Source: Acanthacorydalis orientalis (Eukaryota; Arthropoda; Insecta; Megaloptera; Corydalidae). From it: a stretch of 64,000 nt of DNA. The notes beneath the pieces are model-generated. The model ran no database searches. It was given only the letters and a program-made list of their open reading frames with translations, and was not told where the DNA came from. Positions 1-15,000 of the stretch are shown here, piece after piece. The translations under genes were made by a program, and so were the position numbers. How positions within the stretch are numbered: position 1 is the stretch's first letter; each line of letters starts with the position of its first letter. Where the stretch lies: the NCBI GenBank assembly GCA_034766995.1, contig CM068320.1:22336812-22400811 (forward strand), read 5' to 3'.

Positions 1-3000
1 ACGACATTACCTATTTCGCACTTAATTTCGACTACTTATGACCAAAAAACTGGTTGAAAAATGGGTTTTTTGGGCAAAATAAGGCCATTTTGGCAAATAA
101 TCGGATCGAATCGCACACCACGTGATAGATAATTTCAAGACGCATCGAACGATGTACGACATTACCTCTTTCGCACTTAATTTCGACTACTTATGGCCGA
201 AAAACTGGTTGAAAAATGGGTTTTTTGGATAAAATAAGGCCATTTTGGATATTAATCGGATTGAATCACACACCAAGTGATAGAGAATTTCAAGACGCAT
301 CTAACGATGTACGACATTACCTATTTCGCACTTAATTTCGACTACTTATGACCAAAAAACTGGTTGCAAAATGGGTTTTTTGGGCAAAATAAGGCCATTT
401 TGGCAAATAATCGGATCGAGTCGCACACCACGCGATAGAGAATTTCAAGACGCATCTAACGATATACGACATTACCCATTTCTCACTTAATTTCGACTAC
501 TTATAGCCGAAAAACTGGTTGAAAAATGGGTTTTTTGGATAAAATAAGGCCATTTTGGACAATAATCGGATCGAATCACACACCACGTGATAGATAATTT
601 CAAGACGCATCGAACGATGTACGACATTACCTATTTCGCACTTAATTTCGACTACTTATGGCCGAAAAACTGGTTGAAAAATGGGTTTTTTGGGCAAAAT
701 AAGGCCATTTTGGCAAATAATCGGATCGAATCGCACACCACGTGATAGATAATTTCAAGACGCATCTAACCATGTACGACATTACCTATTTCGCACTTAA
801 TTTCGACTATTTATAGCCGAAAAACTGGTTGAGAAATGGGTTTTTTGGGCAAAATAAGGCTATTTTGGCAAATAATCTGATCGAATCGCACACCACGCGA
901 TAGAGAATTTCAAGACGCATCTAACGAAATACGACATTACCTATTTCGCACTTAATTTCGATTACTTATGGCCGAAAAACTGGTTGAAAAATGGGTTTTT
1001 TGGGCAAAATAAGGCTATTTTGGCAAATAATCGGATCGTATCGCACACCACGTGATAGATAATTTCAAGACGCATCGAACGATGTACGACATTACCTTTT
1101 TCGCACTTAATTTCGACTACTTATGGCCGAAAAACTGGTTGAAAAATGGTTTTTTTGGGCAAAATAAGGCCATTTTGGACAATAATCGGATCGAATCACA
1201 AACCACGTGATAGAGAATTTCAAGACGCATCTAACGATATACGACATTACCCATTTCTCACTTAATTTCGACTACTTATGGCCGAAAAACTGGTTGAAAA
1301 ATGGGTTTTTTGGATAAAATAAGGCCATTTTGGATATTAATCGGATTGAATCACACACCACGTGATAGATAATTTCAAGACGCATCGAACGATGTACGAC
1401 ATTACCTATTTCGCACTTAATTTCGACTACTTATGGCCGAAAAACTGGTTGAAAATGGGTTTTTTGGGCAAAATAAGGCCATTTTGGCAAATAATCGGAT
1501 CGAATCGCACACCACGTGATAGATAATTTCAAGACGCATCTAACCATGTACGACATTACCTATTTCGCACTTAATTTCGATTACTTATGGCCGAAAAACT
1601 GGTTGAAAAATGGGTTTTTTGGGCAAAATAAGGCTATTTTGGCGAATAATCGGATCGAATCGCACACCACGTGATAGATAATTTCAAGACGCATCGAACG
1701 ATATACGACATTACCTTTTTCGCACTTAATTTCGACTACTTATGGCCGAAAAACTGGTTGAAAAATGGTTTTTTTGGGCAAAATAAGGCCATTTTGGAGA
1801 ATAATCGGATCGAATCACAAACCACGTGATAGAGAATTTCAAGACGCATCTAACGATATACGACATTACCCATTTCTCACTTAATTTCGACTACTTATGG
1901 CCGAAAAACTGGTTGAAAAATGGGTTTTTTGGATAAAATAAGGCCATTTTGGATATTAATCGGATTGAATCACACACCACGTGATAGATAATTTCAAGAC
2001 GCATCGAACGATGTACGACATTACCTATTTCGCACTTAATTTCGACTACTTATGGCCGAAAAACTGGTTGAAAAATGGGTTTTTTGGGCAAAATAAGGCC
2101 ATTTTGGCAAATAATCGGATCGAATCGCACACCACGTGATAGAGAATTTCAAGACGCATCTAACGATGTACGACATTACCTATTTCGCACTTAATTTCGA
2201 CTACTTATGACCAAAAAACTGGTTGCAAAATGGGTTTTTTGGGCAAAATAAGGCCATTTTGGCAAATGATCGGATCGAATTGCACACCACGTGATAGATA
2301 ATTTCAAGACGCATCTAACGATATACGACATTACCCATTTCGCACTTAATTTCGACTACTTATAGCCGAAAAACTGGTTGAAAAATGGGTTTTCTGGGCA
2401 AAACAAGGCCATTTTGGCAAATAATCGGATCGAATCGCACACCACATGATAGATAATTTCAAGACGCATCTAACGATATACGACATTACCCATTTCGCAC
2501 TTAACTTCGACTTCTTATAGTCGAAAAACTGGTTGAAAAATGGGTTTTTTCGGCAAAATAACGCCATTTTGGCAAATAATCGGATCGAATCACAAAACAC
2601 GTGATAGATAATTTCAATACGCATCGAACGATGTACGACATTACCTATTTCGCACTTAATTTCGACTACGTATGGCCGAAAAACTGGTTGAGAAATGGGT
2701 TTTTTGGGCAATATAAGGCCATTTTGGCAAATAATCGGATCGAATCACAAACCACGCTATAGATAATTTCAAGACGCATCTAACGATGTACAATATTACC
2801 TATTTCGCACTTAATTTAGACTACTTATGGCCGAAAAACTGGTTGAAAAATGGGTTTTTTGGGCAAAATAAGGCTATTTTGGCAAATAATCGGATCGTAT
2901 CGCACACCAAGTGATAGATAATTTCAAGACGCATCGAACGATGTACGACATTACCTATTTCGCACTTAATTTCGACTACTTATGGCCGAAGAACTGGTTG

Positions 3001-6000
3001 AAAAATGGGTTTTTTGGGCAAAATAAGGCTATTTTGGCAAATAATCGGATCGAGTCGCACACCACGCGATAGAGAATTTCAAGACGCATCTAACGATGTA
3101 CGACATTACCTATTTCGCACTTAATTTCGACCACTTATGGCCGAAAAACTGGTTGAAAAATGGTTTTTTTGGGCAAAATAAGGCCATTTTGGACAATAAT
3201 CGGATCGAATCACAAACCACGTGATAGATAATTTCAAGACGCATCTAACGATGTACGACATTACCTATTTCGCACTTAATTTCGACTACTTATGACCGAA
3301 AAACTGGATGCAAAATGGGTTTTTTGGGCAAAATAAGGCCATTTTGGCAAATAATCGGATTGAGTCGCACACCACGCGATAGAGAATTTCAAGACGCATC
3401 TAACGATGTACGACATTATCTATTTCGCACTTAATTTCGACTACTTATGACCAAAAAACTGGTTGTAAAATGGGTTTTTTGGGCAAAATAAGGCCATTTT
3501 GGCAAATAATCGGATCGAATCGCACACCACGTGATAGATAATTTCAAGACGCATCGAACGATGTACGACATTACCTCTTTCGCACTTAATTTCGACTACT
3601 TATGGCCGAAAAACTGGTTGAAAAATGGGTTTTCTGGGCAAAATAAGGCCATTTTGGCAAATAATCGGATCGAATCGCACACCACGCGATAGAGAATTTC
3701 AAGACGCATCTAACGATATACGACATTACCCATTTCTCACTTAATTTCGACTACTTATAGCCGAAAAACTGGTTGAGAAATTGGTTTTTTGGGCAAAATA
3801 AGGCCATTTTGGCAAATAATCGGATCGAGTCGCACACCACGCGATAGAGAATTTCAAGACGCATCTAACTATGTACGACATTATCTATTTCGCACTTAAT
3901 TTCGACTACTTATGGCCGAAAAACTGGTTGAAAAATGGTTTTTTTGGGCAAAATAAGGCCATTTTGGCAAATAATCGGATCGAATCGCACACCACGTGAT
4001 AGATAATTTCAAGACGCATCTAACCATGTACGACATTACCTATTTCGCACTTAATTTCGACTATTTATAGCCGAAAAACTGGTTAAGAAATGGGTTTTTT
4101 GGGCAAAATAAGGCTATTTTGGCAAATAATCTGATCGAATCGCACACCACGCGATAGAGAATTTCAAGACGCATCTAACGAAATACGACATTACCTATTT
4201 CGCACTTAATTTCGATTACTTATGGCCGAAAAACTGGTTGAAAAATGGGTTTTTTGGGCAAAATAAGGCTATTTTGGCAAATAATCGGATCGTATCGCAC
4301 ACCACGTGATAGATAATTTCAAGACGCATCGAACGATGTACGACATTACCTTTTTCGCACTTAATTTCGACTACTTATGGCCGAAAAACTGGTTGAAAAA
4401 TGGTTTTTTTGGGCAAAATAAGGCCATTTTGGACAATAATCGGATCGAATCACAAACCACGTGATAGAGAATTTCAAGACGCATCTAACGATATACGACA
4501 TTACCCATTTCTCACTTAATTTCGACTACTTATGGCCGAAAAACTGGTTGAAAAATGGGTTTTTTGGATAAAATAAGGCCATTTTGGATATTAATCGGAT
4601 TGAATCACACACCACGTGATAGATAATTTCAAGACGCATCGAACGATGTACGACATTACCTATTTCGCACTTAATTTCGACTACTTATGGCCGAAAAACT
4701 GGTTGAAAATGGGTTTTTTGGGCAAAATAAGGCCATTTTGGCAAATAATCGGATCGAATCGCACACCACGTGATAGAGAATTTCAAGACGCATCTAACGA
4801 TGTACGACATTACCTATTTCGCACTTAATTTCGACTACTTATGACCAAAAAACTGGTTGCAAAATGGTTTTTTTGGGCAAAATAAGGCCATTTTGGCAAA
4901 TAATCGGATCGAATCGCACACCACGTGATAGATAATTTCAAGACGCATCGAACGATGTACGACATTACCTCTTTCGCACTTAATTTCGACTACTTATGGC
5001 CGAAAAACTGGTTGAAAAATGGGTTTTCTGGGCAAAATAAGGCCATTTTGGCAAATAATCGGATCGAATCGCACACCACGCGATAGAGAATTTCAAGACG
5101 CATCTAACGATATACGACATTACCCATTTCTCACTTAATTTCGACTACTTATAGCCGAAAAACTGGTTGAGAAATTGGTTTTTTGGGCAAAATAAGGCCA
5201 TTTTGGCAAATAATCGGATCGAATCGCACACCACGTGATAGATAATTTCAAGACGCATCTAACCATGTACGACATTACCTATTTCGCACTTAATTTCGAT
5301 TACTTATGGCCGAAAAACTGGTTGAAAAATGGGTTTTTTGGGCAAAATAAGGCTATTTTGGCGAATAATCGGATCGAATCGCACACCACGTGATAGATAA
5401 TTTCAAGACGCATCGAACGATATACGACATTACCTTTTTCGCACTTAATTTCGACTACTTATGGCCGAAAAACTGGTTGAAAAATGGTTTTTTTGGGCAA
5501 AATAAGGCCATTTTGGACAATAATCGGATCGAATCACAAACCACGTGATAGAGAATTTCAAGACGCATCTAACGATATACGACATTACCCATTTCTCACT
5601 TAATTTCGACTACTTATGGCCGAAAAACTGGTTGAAAAATGGGTTTTTTGGATAAAATAAGGCCATTTTGGATATTAATCGGATTGAATCACACACCACG
5701 TGATAGATAATTTCAAGACGCATCGAACGATGTACGACATTACCTATTTCGCACTTAATTTCGACTACTTATGGCCGAAAAACTGGTTGAAAATGGGTTT
5801 TTTGGGCAAAATAAGGCCATTTTGGCAAATAATCGGATCGAATCGCACACCACGTGATAGAGAATTTCAAGACGCATCTAACGATGTACGACATTACCTA
5901 TTTCGCACTTAATTTCGACTACTTATGACCAAAAAACTGGTTGCAAAATGGTTTTTTTGGGCAAAATAAGGCCATTTTGGCAAATAATCGGATCGAATCG

Positions 6001-9000
6001 CACACCACGTGATAGATAATTTCAAGACGCATCGAACGATGTACGACATTACCTCTTTCGCACTTAATTTCGACTACTTATGGCCGAAAAACTGGTTGAA
6101 AAATGGGTTTTCTGGGCAAAATAAGGCCATTTTGGCAAATAATCGGATCGAATCGCACACCACGCGATAGAGAATTTCAAGACGCATCTAACGATATACG
6201 ACATTACCCATTTCTCACTTAATTTCGACTACTTATAGCCGAAAAACTGGTTGAGAAATGGGTTTTTTGGATAAAATAAGGCCATTTTGGACAATAATCG
6301 GATCGAATCACACACCACGTGATAGATAATTTCAAGACGCATCGAACGATGTACGACATTACCCATTTCTCACTTAATTTCGACTACTTATAGCCGAAAA
6401 ACTGGTTGAAAAATGGGTTTTTTGGATAAAATAAGGCCATTTTGGCAAATAATCGGATCGAATCGCACACCACGTGATAGATAATTTCAAGACGCATCTA
6501 ACCATGTACGACATTACCTATTTCGCACTTAATTTCGACTATTTATAGCCGAAAAACTGGTTGAGAAATGGGTTTTTTGGGCAAAATAAGGCTATTTTGG
6601 CAAATAATCTGATCGAATCGCACACCACGCGATAGAGAATTTCAAGACGCATCTAACGATATACGACATTACCCATTTCTCACTTAATTTCGACTATTTA
6701 TAGCCGAAAAACTGGTTGAGAAATGGGTTTTTTTGGGCAAAATAAGGCTATTTTGGCAAATAATCGGATCGTATCGCACACCACGTGATAGATAATTTCA
6801 AGACGCATCGAACGATGTACGACATTACCTTTTTCGCACTTAATTTCGACTACTTATGGCCGAAAAACTGGTTGAAAAATGGTTTTTTTGGGCAAAATAA
6901 GGCCATTTTGGACAATAATCGGATCGAATCACAAACCACGTGATAGATAATTTCAAGACGCATCGAACGATGTACGACATTACCTATTTCGCACTTAATT
7001 TCGACTACTTATGGCCGATAAACTGGTTGAAAAATGGGTTTTTTGGGCAAAATAAGGCCATTTTGGCCAATAATCGGATCGAATCGCACACCACGCGATA
7101 GATAATTTCAAGACGCATCTAACGATGTACGACATTACCTATTTCGCACTTAATTTCGACTACTTATGACCGAAAAACTGGTTGCAAATGGGTTTTTTGG
7201 GCAAAATAAGGCTATTTTGGCAAATAATCGGATCTAATCCGACACCACGTGATAGATAATTTCAAGACGCATCTAACGATGTACGACATTACCTATTTCG
7301 CACTTAATTTCGATTACTTATGGCCGAGAAACTGGTTGCAAATGGGTTTTTTGGGCAAAATAAGGCCATTTTGGCAAATAATCGGATCGAATCGCACACC
7401 ACGTGATAGATAATTTCAAGACGCATCTAACCATGTACGACATTACCTATTTCGCACTTAATTTCGATTACTTATGGCCGAAAAACTGGTTGAAAAATGG
7501 GTTTTTTGGGCAAAATAAGGCTATTTTGGCGAATAATCGGATCGAATCGCACACCACGTGATAGATAATTTCAAGACGCATCGAACGATATACGACATTA
7601 CCTTTTTCGCACTTAATTTCGACTACTTATGGCCGAAAAACTGGTTGAAAAATGGTTTTTTTTGGGCAAAATAAGGCCATTTTGGAGAATAATCGGATCG
7701 AATCACAAACCACGTGATAGAGAATTTCAAGACGCATCTAACGATATACGACATTACCCATTTCTCACTTAATTTCGACTACTTATGGCCGAAAAACTGG
7801 TTGAAAAATGGGTTTTTTGGATAAAATAAGGCCATTTTGGATATTAATCGGATTGAATCACACACCACGTGATAGATAATTTCAAGACGCATCGAACGAT
7901 GTACGACATTACCTATTTCGCACTTAATTTCGACTACTTATGGCCGAAAAACTGGTTGAAAATGGGTTTTTTGGGCAAAATAAGGCCATTTTGGCAAATA
8001 ATCGGATCGAATCGCACACCACGTGATAGAGAATTTCAAGACGCATCTAACGATGTACGACATTACCTATTTCGCACTTAATTTCGACTACTTATGACCA
8101 AAAAACTGGTTGCAAAATGGGTTTTTTGGGCAAAATAAGGCCATTTTTGCAAATAATCGGATCGAATCGCACACCACGTGATAGATAATTTCAAGACGCA
8201 TCGAACGATGTACGACATTACCTCTTTCGCACTTAATTTCGACTACTTATGGCCGAAAAACTGGTTGAAAAATGGGTTTTCTGGGCAAAATAAGGCCATT
8301 TTGGCAAATAATCGGATCGAATCGCACACCACGCGATAGAGAATTTCAAGACGCATCTAACGATATACGACATTACCCATTTCTCACTTAATTTCGACTA
8401 CTTATAGCCGAAAAACTGGTTGAGAAATTGGTTTTTTGGATAAAATAAGGCCATTTTGGACAATAATCGGATCGAATCACACACCACGTGATAGATAATT
8501 TCAAGACGCATCGAACGATGTACGACATTACCCATTTCTCACTTAATTTCGACTACTTATAGCCGAAAAACTGGTTGAGAAATGGGTTTTTTGGGCAAAA
8601 TAAGGCTATTTTGGCAAATAATCTGATCGAATCGCACACCACGCGATAGAGAATTTCAAGACGCATCTAACGATATACGACATTACCCATTTCTCACTTA
8701 ATTTCGACTATTTATAGCCGAAAAACTGGTTGAGAAATGGGTTTTTTGGGCAAAATAAGGCTATTTTGGCAAATAATCGGATCGTATCGCACACCACGTG
8801 ATAGATAATTTCAAGACGCATCGAACGATGTACGACATTACCTTTTTCGCACTTAATTTCGACTACTTATGGCCGAAAAACTGGTTGAAAAATGGTTTTT
8901 TTGGGCAAAATAAGGCCATTTTGGACAATAATCGGATCGAATCACAAACCACGTGATAGATAATTTCAAGACGCATCGAACGATGTACGACATTACCTAT

Positions 9001-12000
9001 TTCGCACTTAATTTCGACTACTTATGGCCGATAAACTGGTTGAAAAATGGTTTTTTTGGGCAAAATAAGGCCATTTTGGACAATAATCGGATCGAATCAC
9101 AAACCACGTGATAGATAATTTCAAGACGCATCGAACGATGTACGACATTACCTATTTCGCACTTAATTTCGACTACTTATGGCCGATAAACTGGTTGAAA
9201 AATGGGTTTTTTGGGCAAAATAAGGCCATTTTGGCCAATAATCGGATCGAATCGCACACCACGTGATAGAGAATTTCAAGACGCATCTAACGATGTACGA
9301 CATTACCTATTTCGCACTTAATTTCGACTACTTATGACCAAAAAACTGGTTGCAAAATGGTTTTTTTGGGCAAAATAAGGCCATTTTGGCAAATAATCGG
9401 ATCGAATCGCACACCACGTGATAGATAATTTCAAGACGCATCGAACGATGTACGACATTACCTCTTTCGCACTTAATTTCGACTACTTATGGCCGAAAAA
9501 CTGGTTGAAAAATGGGTTTTCTGGGCAAAATAAGGCCATTTTGGCAAATAATCGGATCGAATCGCACACCACGCGATAGAGAATTTCAAGACGCATCTAA
9601 CGATATACGACATTACCCATTTCTCACTTAATTTCGACTACTTATAGCCGAAAAACTGGTTGAGAAATTGGTTTTTTGGGCAAAATAAGGCCATTTTGGC
9701 AAATAATCGGATCGAGTCGCACACCACGCGATAGAGAATTTCAGGACGCATCTAACCATGTACGACATTACCTATTTCGCACTTAATTTCGACTATTTAT
9801 AGCCGAAAAACTGGTTAAGAAATGGGTTTTTTGGGCAAAATAAGGCTATTTTGGCAAATAATCTGATCGAATCGCACACCACGTGATAGATAATTTCAAG
9901 ACGCATCTAACCATGTACGACATTACCTATTTCGCACTTAATTTCGACTATTTATAGCCGAAAAACTGGTTAAGAAATGGGTTTTTTGGGCAAAATAAGG
10001 CTATTTTGGCAAATAATCTGATCGAATCGCACACCACGCGATAGAGAATTTCAAGACGCATCTAACGAAATACGACATTACCTATTTCGCACTTAATTTC
10101 GATTACTTATGGCCGAAAAACTGGTTGAAAAATGGGTTTTTTGGGCAAAATAAGGCTATTTTGGCAAATAATCGGATCGTATCGCACACCACGTGATAGA
10201 TAATTTCAAGACGCATCGAACGATGTACGACATTACCTTTTTCGCACTTAATTTCGACTACTTATGGCCGAAAAACTGGTTGAAAAATGGTTTTTTTGGG
10301 CAAAATAAGGCCATTTTGGACAATAATCGGATCGAATCACAAACCACGTGATAGAGAATTTCAAGACGCATCTAACGATATACGACATTACCCATTTCTC
10401 ACTTAATTTCGACTACTTATGGCCGAAAAACTGGTTGAAAAATGGGTTTTTTGGATAAAATAAGGCCATTTTGGATATTAATCGGATTGAATCACACACC
10501 ACGTGATAGATAATTTCAAGACGCATCGAACGATGTACGACATTACCTATTTCGCACTTAATTTCGACTACTTATGGCCGAAAAACTGGTTGAAAATGGG
10601 TTTTTTGGGCAAAATAAGGCCATTTTGGCAAATAATCGGATCGAATCGCACACCACGTGATAGAGAATTTCAAGACGCATCTAACGATGTACGACATTAC
10701 CTATTTCGCACTTAATTTCGACTACTTATGACCAAAAAACTGGTTGCAAAATGGTTTTTTTTGGGCAAAATAAGGCCATTTTGGCAAATAATCGGATCGA
10801 ATCGCACACCACGTGATAGATAATTTCAAGACGCATCGAACGATGTACGACATTACCTCTTTCGCACTTAATTTCGACTACTTATGGCCGAAAAACTGGT
10901 TGAAAAATGGGTTTTCTGGGCAAAATAAGGCCATTTTGGCAAATAATCGGATCGAATCGCACACCACGCGATAGAGAATTTCAAGACGCATCTAACGATA
11001 TACGACATTACCCATTTCTCACTTAATTTCGACTACTTATAGCCGAAAAACTGGTTGAGAAATTGGTTTTTTGGGCAAAATAAGGCCATTTTGGCAAATA
11101 ATCGGATCGAATCGCACACCACGTGATAGATAATTTCAAGACGCATCTAACCATGTACGACATTACCTATTTCGCACTTAATTTCGATTACTTATGGCCG
11201 AAAAACTGGTTGAAAAATGGGTTTTTTGGGCAAAATAAGGCTATTTTGGCGAATAATCGGATCGAATCGCACACCACGTGATAGATAATTTCAAGACGCA
11301 TCGAACGATATACGACATTACCTTTTTCGCACTTAATTTCGACTACTTATGGCCGAAAAACTGGTTGAAAAATGGTTTTTTTTGGGCAAAATAAGGCCAT
11401 TTTGGACAATAATCGGATCGAATCACAAACCACGTGATAGAGAATTTCAAGACGCATCTAACGATATACGACATTACCCATTTCTCACTTAATTTCGACT
11501 ACTTATGGCCGAAAAACTGGTTGAAAAATGGGTTTTTTGGATAAAATAAGGCCATTTTGGATATTAATCGGATTGAATCACACACCACGTGATAGATAAT
11601 TTCAAGACGCATCGAACGATGTACGACATTACCTATTTCGCACTTAATTTCGACTACTTATGGCCGAAAAACTGGTTGAAAATGGGTTTTTTGGGCAAAA
11701 TAAGGCCATTTTGGCAAATAATCGGATCGAATCGCACACCACGTGATAGAGAATTTCAAGACGCATCTAACGATGTACGACATTACCTATTTCGCACTTA
11801 ATTTCGACTACTTATGACCAAAAAACTGGTTGCAAAATGGTTTTTTTGGGCAAAATAAGGCCATTTTGGCAAATAATCGGATCGAATCGCACACCACGTG
11901 ATAGATAATTTCAAGACGCATCGAACGATGTACGACATTACCTCTTTCGCACTTAATTTCGACTACTTATGGCCGAAAAACTGGTTGAAAAATGGGTTTT

Positions 12001-15000
12001 CTGGGCAAAATAAGGCCATTTTGGCAAATAATCGGATCGAATCGCACACCACGCGATAGAGAATTTCAAGACGCATCTAACGATATACGACATTACCCAT
12101 TTCTCACTTAATTTCGACTACTTATAGCCGAAAAACTGGTTGAGAAATTGGTTTTTTGGGCAAAATAAGGCCATTTTGGCAAATAATCGGATCGAGTCGC
12201 ACACCACGCGATAGAGAATTTCAGGACGCATCTAACGATATACGACATTACCCATTTCTCACTTAATTTCGACTACTTATAGCCGAAAAACTGGTTGAAA
12301 AATGGGTTTTTTGGATAAAATAAGGCCATTTTGGACAATAATCGGATCGAATCACACACCACGTGATAGATAATTTCAAGACGCATCGAACGATGTACGA
12401 CATTACCCATTTCTCACTTAATTTCGACTACTTATAGCCGAAAAACTGGTTGAAAAATGGGTTTTTTTGGATAAAATAAGGCCATTTTGGCAAATAATCG
12501 GATCGAATCGCACACCACGTGATAGATAATTTCAAGACGCATCTAACCATGTACGACATTACCTATTTCGCACTTAATTTCGACTATTTATAGCCGAAAA
12601 ACTGGTTGAGAAATGGGTTTTTTGGGCAAAATAAGGCTATTTTGGCAAATAATCTGATCGAATCGCACACCACGCGATAGAGAATTTCAAGACGCATCTA
12701 ACGATATACGACATTACCCATTTCTCACTTAATTTCGACTATTTATAGCCGAAAAACTGGTTGAGAAATGGGTTTTTTGGGCAAAATAAGGCTATTTTGG
12801 CAAATAATCGGATCGTATCGCACACCACGTGATAGATAATTTCAAGACGCATCGAACGATGTACGACATTACCTTTTTCGCACTTAATTTCGACTACTTA
12901 TGGCCGAAAAACTGGTTGAAAAATGGTTTTTTTGGGCAAAATAAGGCCATTTTGGACAATAATCGGATCGAATCACAAACCACGTGATAGATAATTTCAA
13001 GACGCATCGAACGATGTACGACATTACCTATTTCGCACTTAATTTCGACTACTTATGGCCGATAAACTGGTTGAAAAATGGGTTTTTTGGGCAAAATAAG
13101 GCCATTTTGGCAAATAATCGGATCGAATCGCACACCACGCGATAGATAATTTCAAGACGCATCTAACGATGTACGACATTACCTATTTCGCACTTAATTT
13201 CGACTACTTATGACCGAAAAACTGGTTGCAAATGGGTTTTTTGGGCAAAATAAGGCTATTTTGGCAAATAATCGGATCTAATCCGACACCACGTGATAGA
13301 TAATTTCAAGACGCATCTAACGATGTACGACATTACCTATTTCGCACTTAATTTCGATTACTTATGGCCGAGAAACTGGTTGCAAATGGGTTTTTTGGGC
13401 AAAATAAGGCCATTTTGGCAAATAATCGGATCGAATCGCACACCACGTGATAGATAATTTCAAGACGCATCTAACCATGTACGACATTACCTATTTCGCA
13501 CTTAATTTCGATTACTTATGGCCGAAAAACTGGTTGAAAAATGGGTTTTTTGGGCAAAATAAGGCTATTTTGGCGAATAATCGGATCGAATCGCACACCA
13601 CGTGATAGATAATTTCAAGACGCATCGAACGATATACGACATTACCTTTTTCGCACTTAATTTCGACTACTTATGGCCGAAAAACTGGTTGAAAAATGGT
13701 TTTTTTGGGCAAAATAAGGCCATTTTGGAGAATAATCGGATCGAATCACAAACCACGTGATAGAGAATTTCAAGACGCATCTAACGATATACGACATTAC
13801 CCATTTCTCATTTAATTTCGACTACTTATGGCCGAAAAACTGGTTGAAAAATGGGTTTTTTGGATAAAATAAGGCCATTTTGGATATTAATCGGATTGAA
13901 TCACACACCACGTGATAGATAATTTCAAGACGCATCGAACGATGTACGACATTACCTATTTCGCACTTAATTTCGACTACTTATGGCCGAAAAACTGGTA
14001 GAAAATGGGTTTTTTGGGCAAAATAAGGCCATTTTGGCAAATAATCGGATCGAATCGCACACCACGTGATAGATAATTTCAAGACGCATCGAACGATGTA
14101 CGACATTACCCATTTCTCACTTAATTTCGACTACTTATAGCCGAAAAACTGGTTGAAAAATGGGTTTTTTGGATAAAATAAGGCCATTTTGGCAAATAAT
14201 CGGATCGAATCGCACACCACGTGATAGATAATTTCAAGACGCATCTAACCATGTACGACATTACCTATTTCGCACTTAATTTCGACTATTTATAGCCGAA
14301 AAACTGGTTGAGAAATGGGTTTTTTGGGCAAAATAAGGCTATTTTGGCAAATAATCTGATCGAATCGCACACCACGCGATAGAGAATTTCAAGACGCATC
14401 TAACGATATACGACATTACCCATTTCTCACTTAATTTCGACTATTTATAGCCGAAAAACTGGTTGAGAAATGGGTTTTTTGGGCAAAATAAGGCTATTTT
14501 GGCAAATAATCGGATCGTATCGCACACCACGTGATAGATAATTTCAAGACGCATCGAACGATGTACGACATTACCTTTTTCGCACTTAATTTCGACTACT
14601 TATGGCCGAAAAACTGGTTGAAAAATGGTTTTTTTGGGCAAAATAAGGCCATTTTGGACAATAATCGGATCGAATCACAAACCACGTGATAGATAATTTC
14701 AAGACGCATCGAACGATGTACGACATTACCTATTTCGCACTTAATTTCGACTACTTATGGCCGATAAACTGGTTGAAAAATGGGTTTTTTGGGCAAAATA
14801 AGGCCATTTTGGCAAATAATCGGATCGAATCGCACACCACGCGATAGATAATTTCAAGACGCATCTAACGATGTACGACATTACCTATTTCGCACTTAAT
14901 TTCGACTACTTATGACCGAAAAACTGGTTGCAAATGGGTTTTTTGGGCAAAATAAGGCCATTTTGGCAAATAATCGGATCGAATCGCACACCACGTGATA

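Noticed and set aside
2346..2711. 121-codon minus-strand frame in the satellite
   Set aside because: It spans more than two 155-bp monomers and its translation repeats with the monomer; other monomers have stops.
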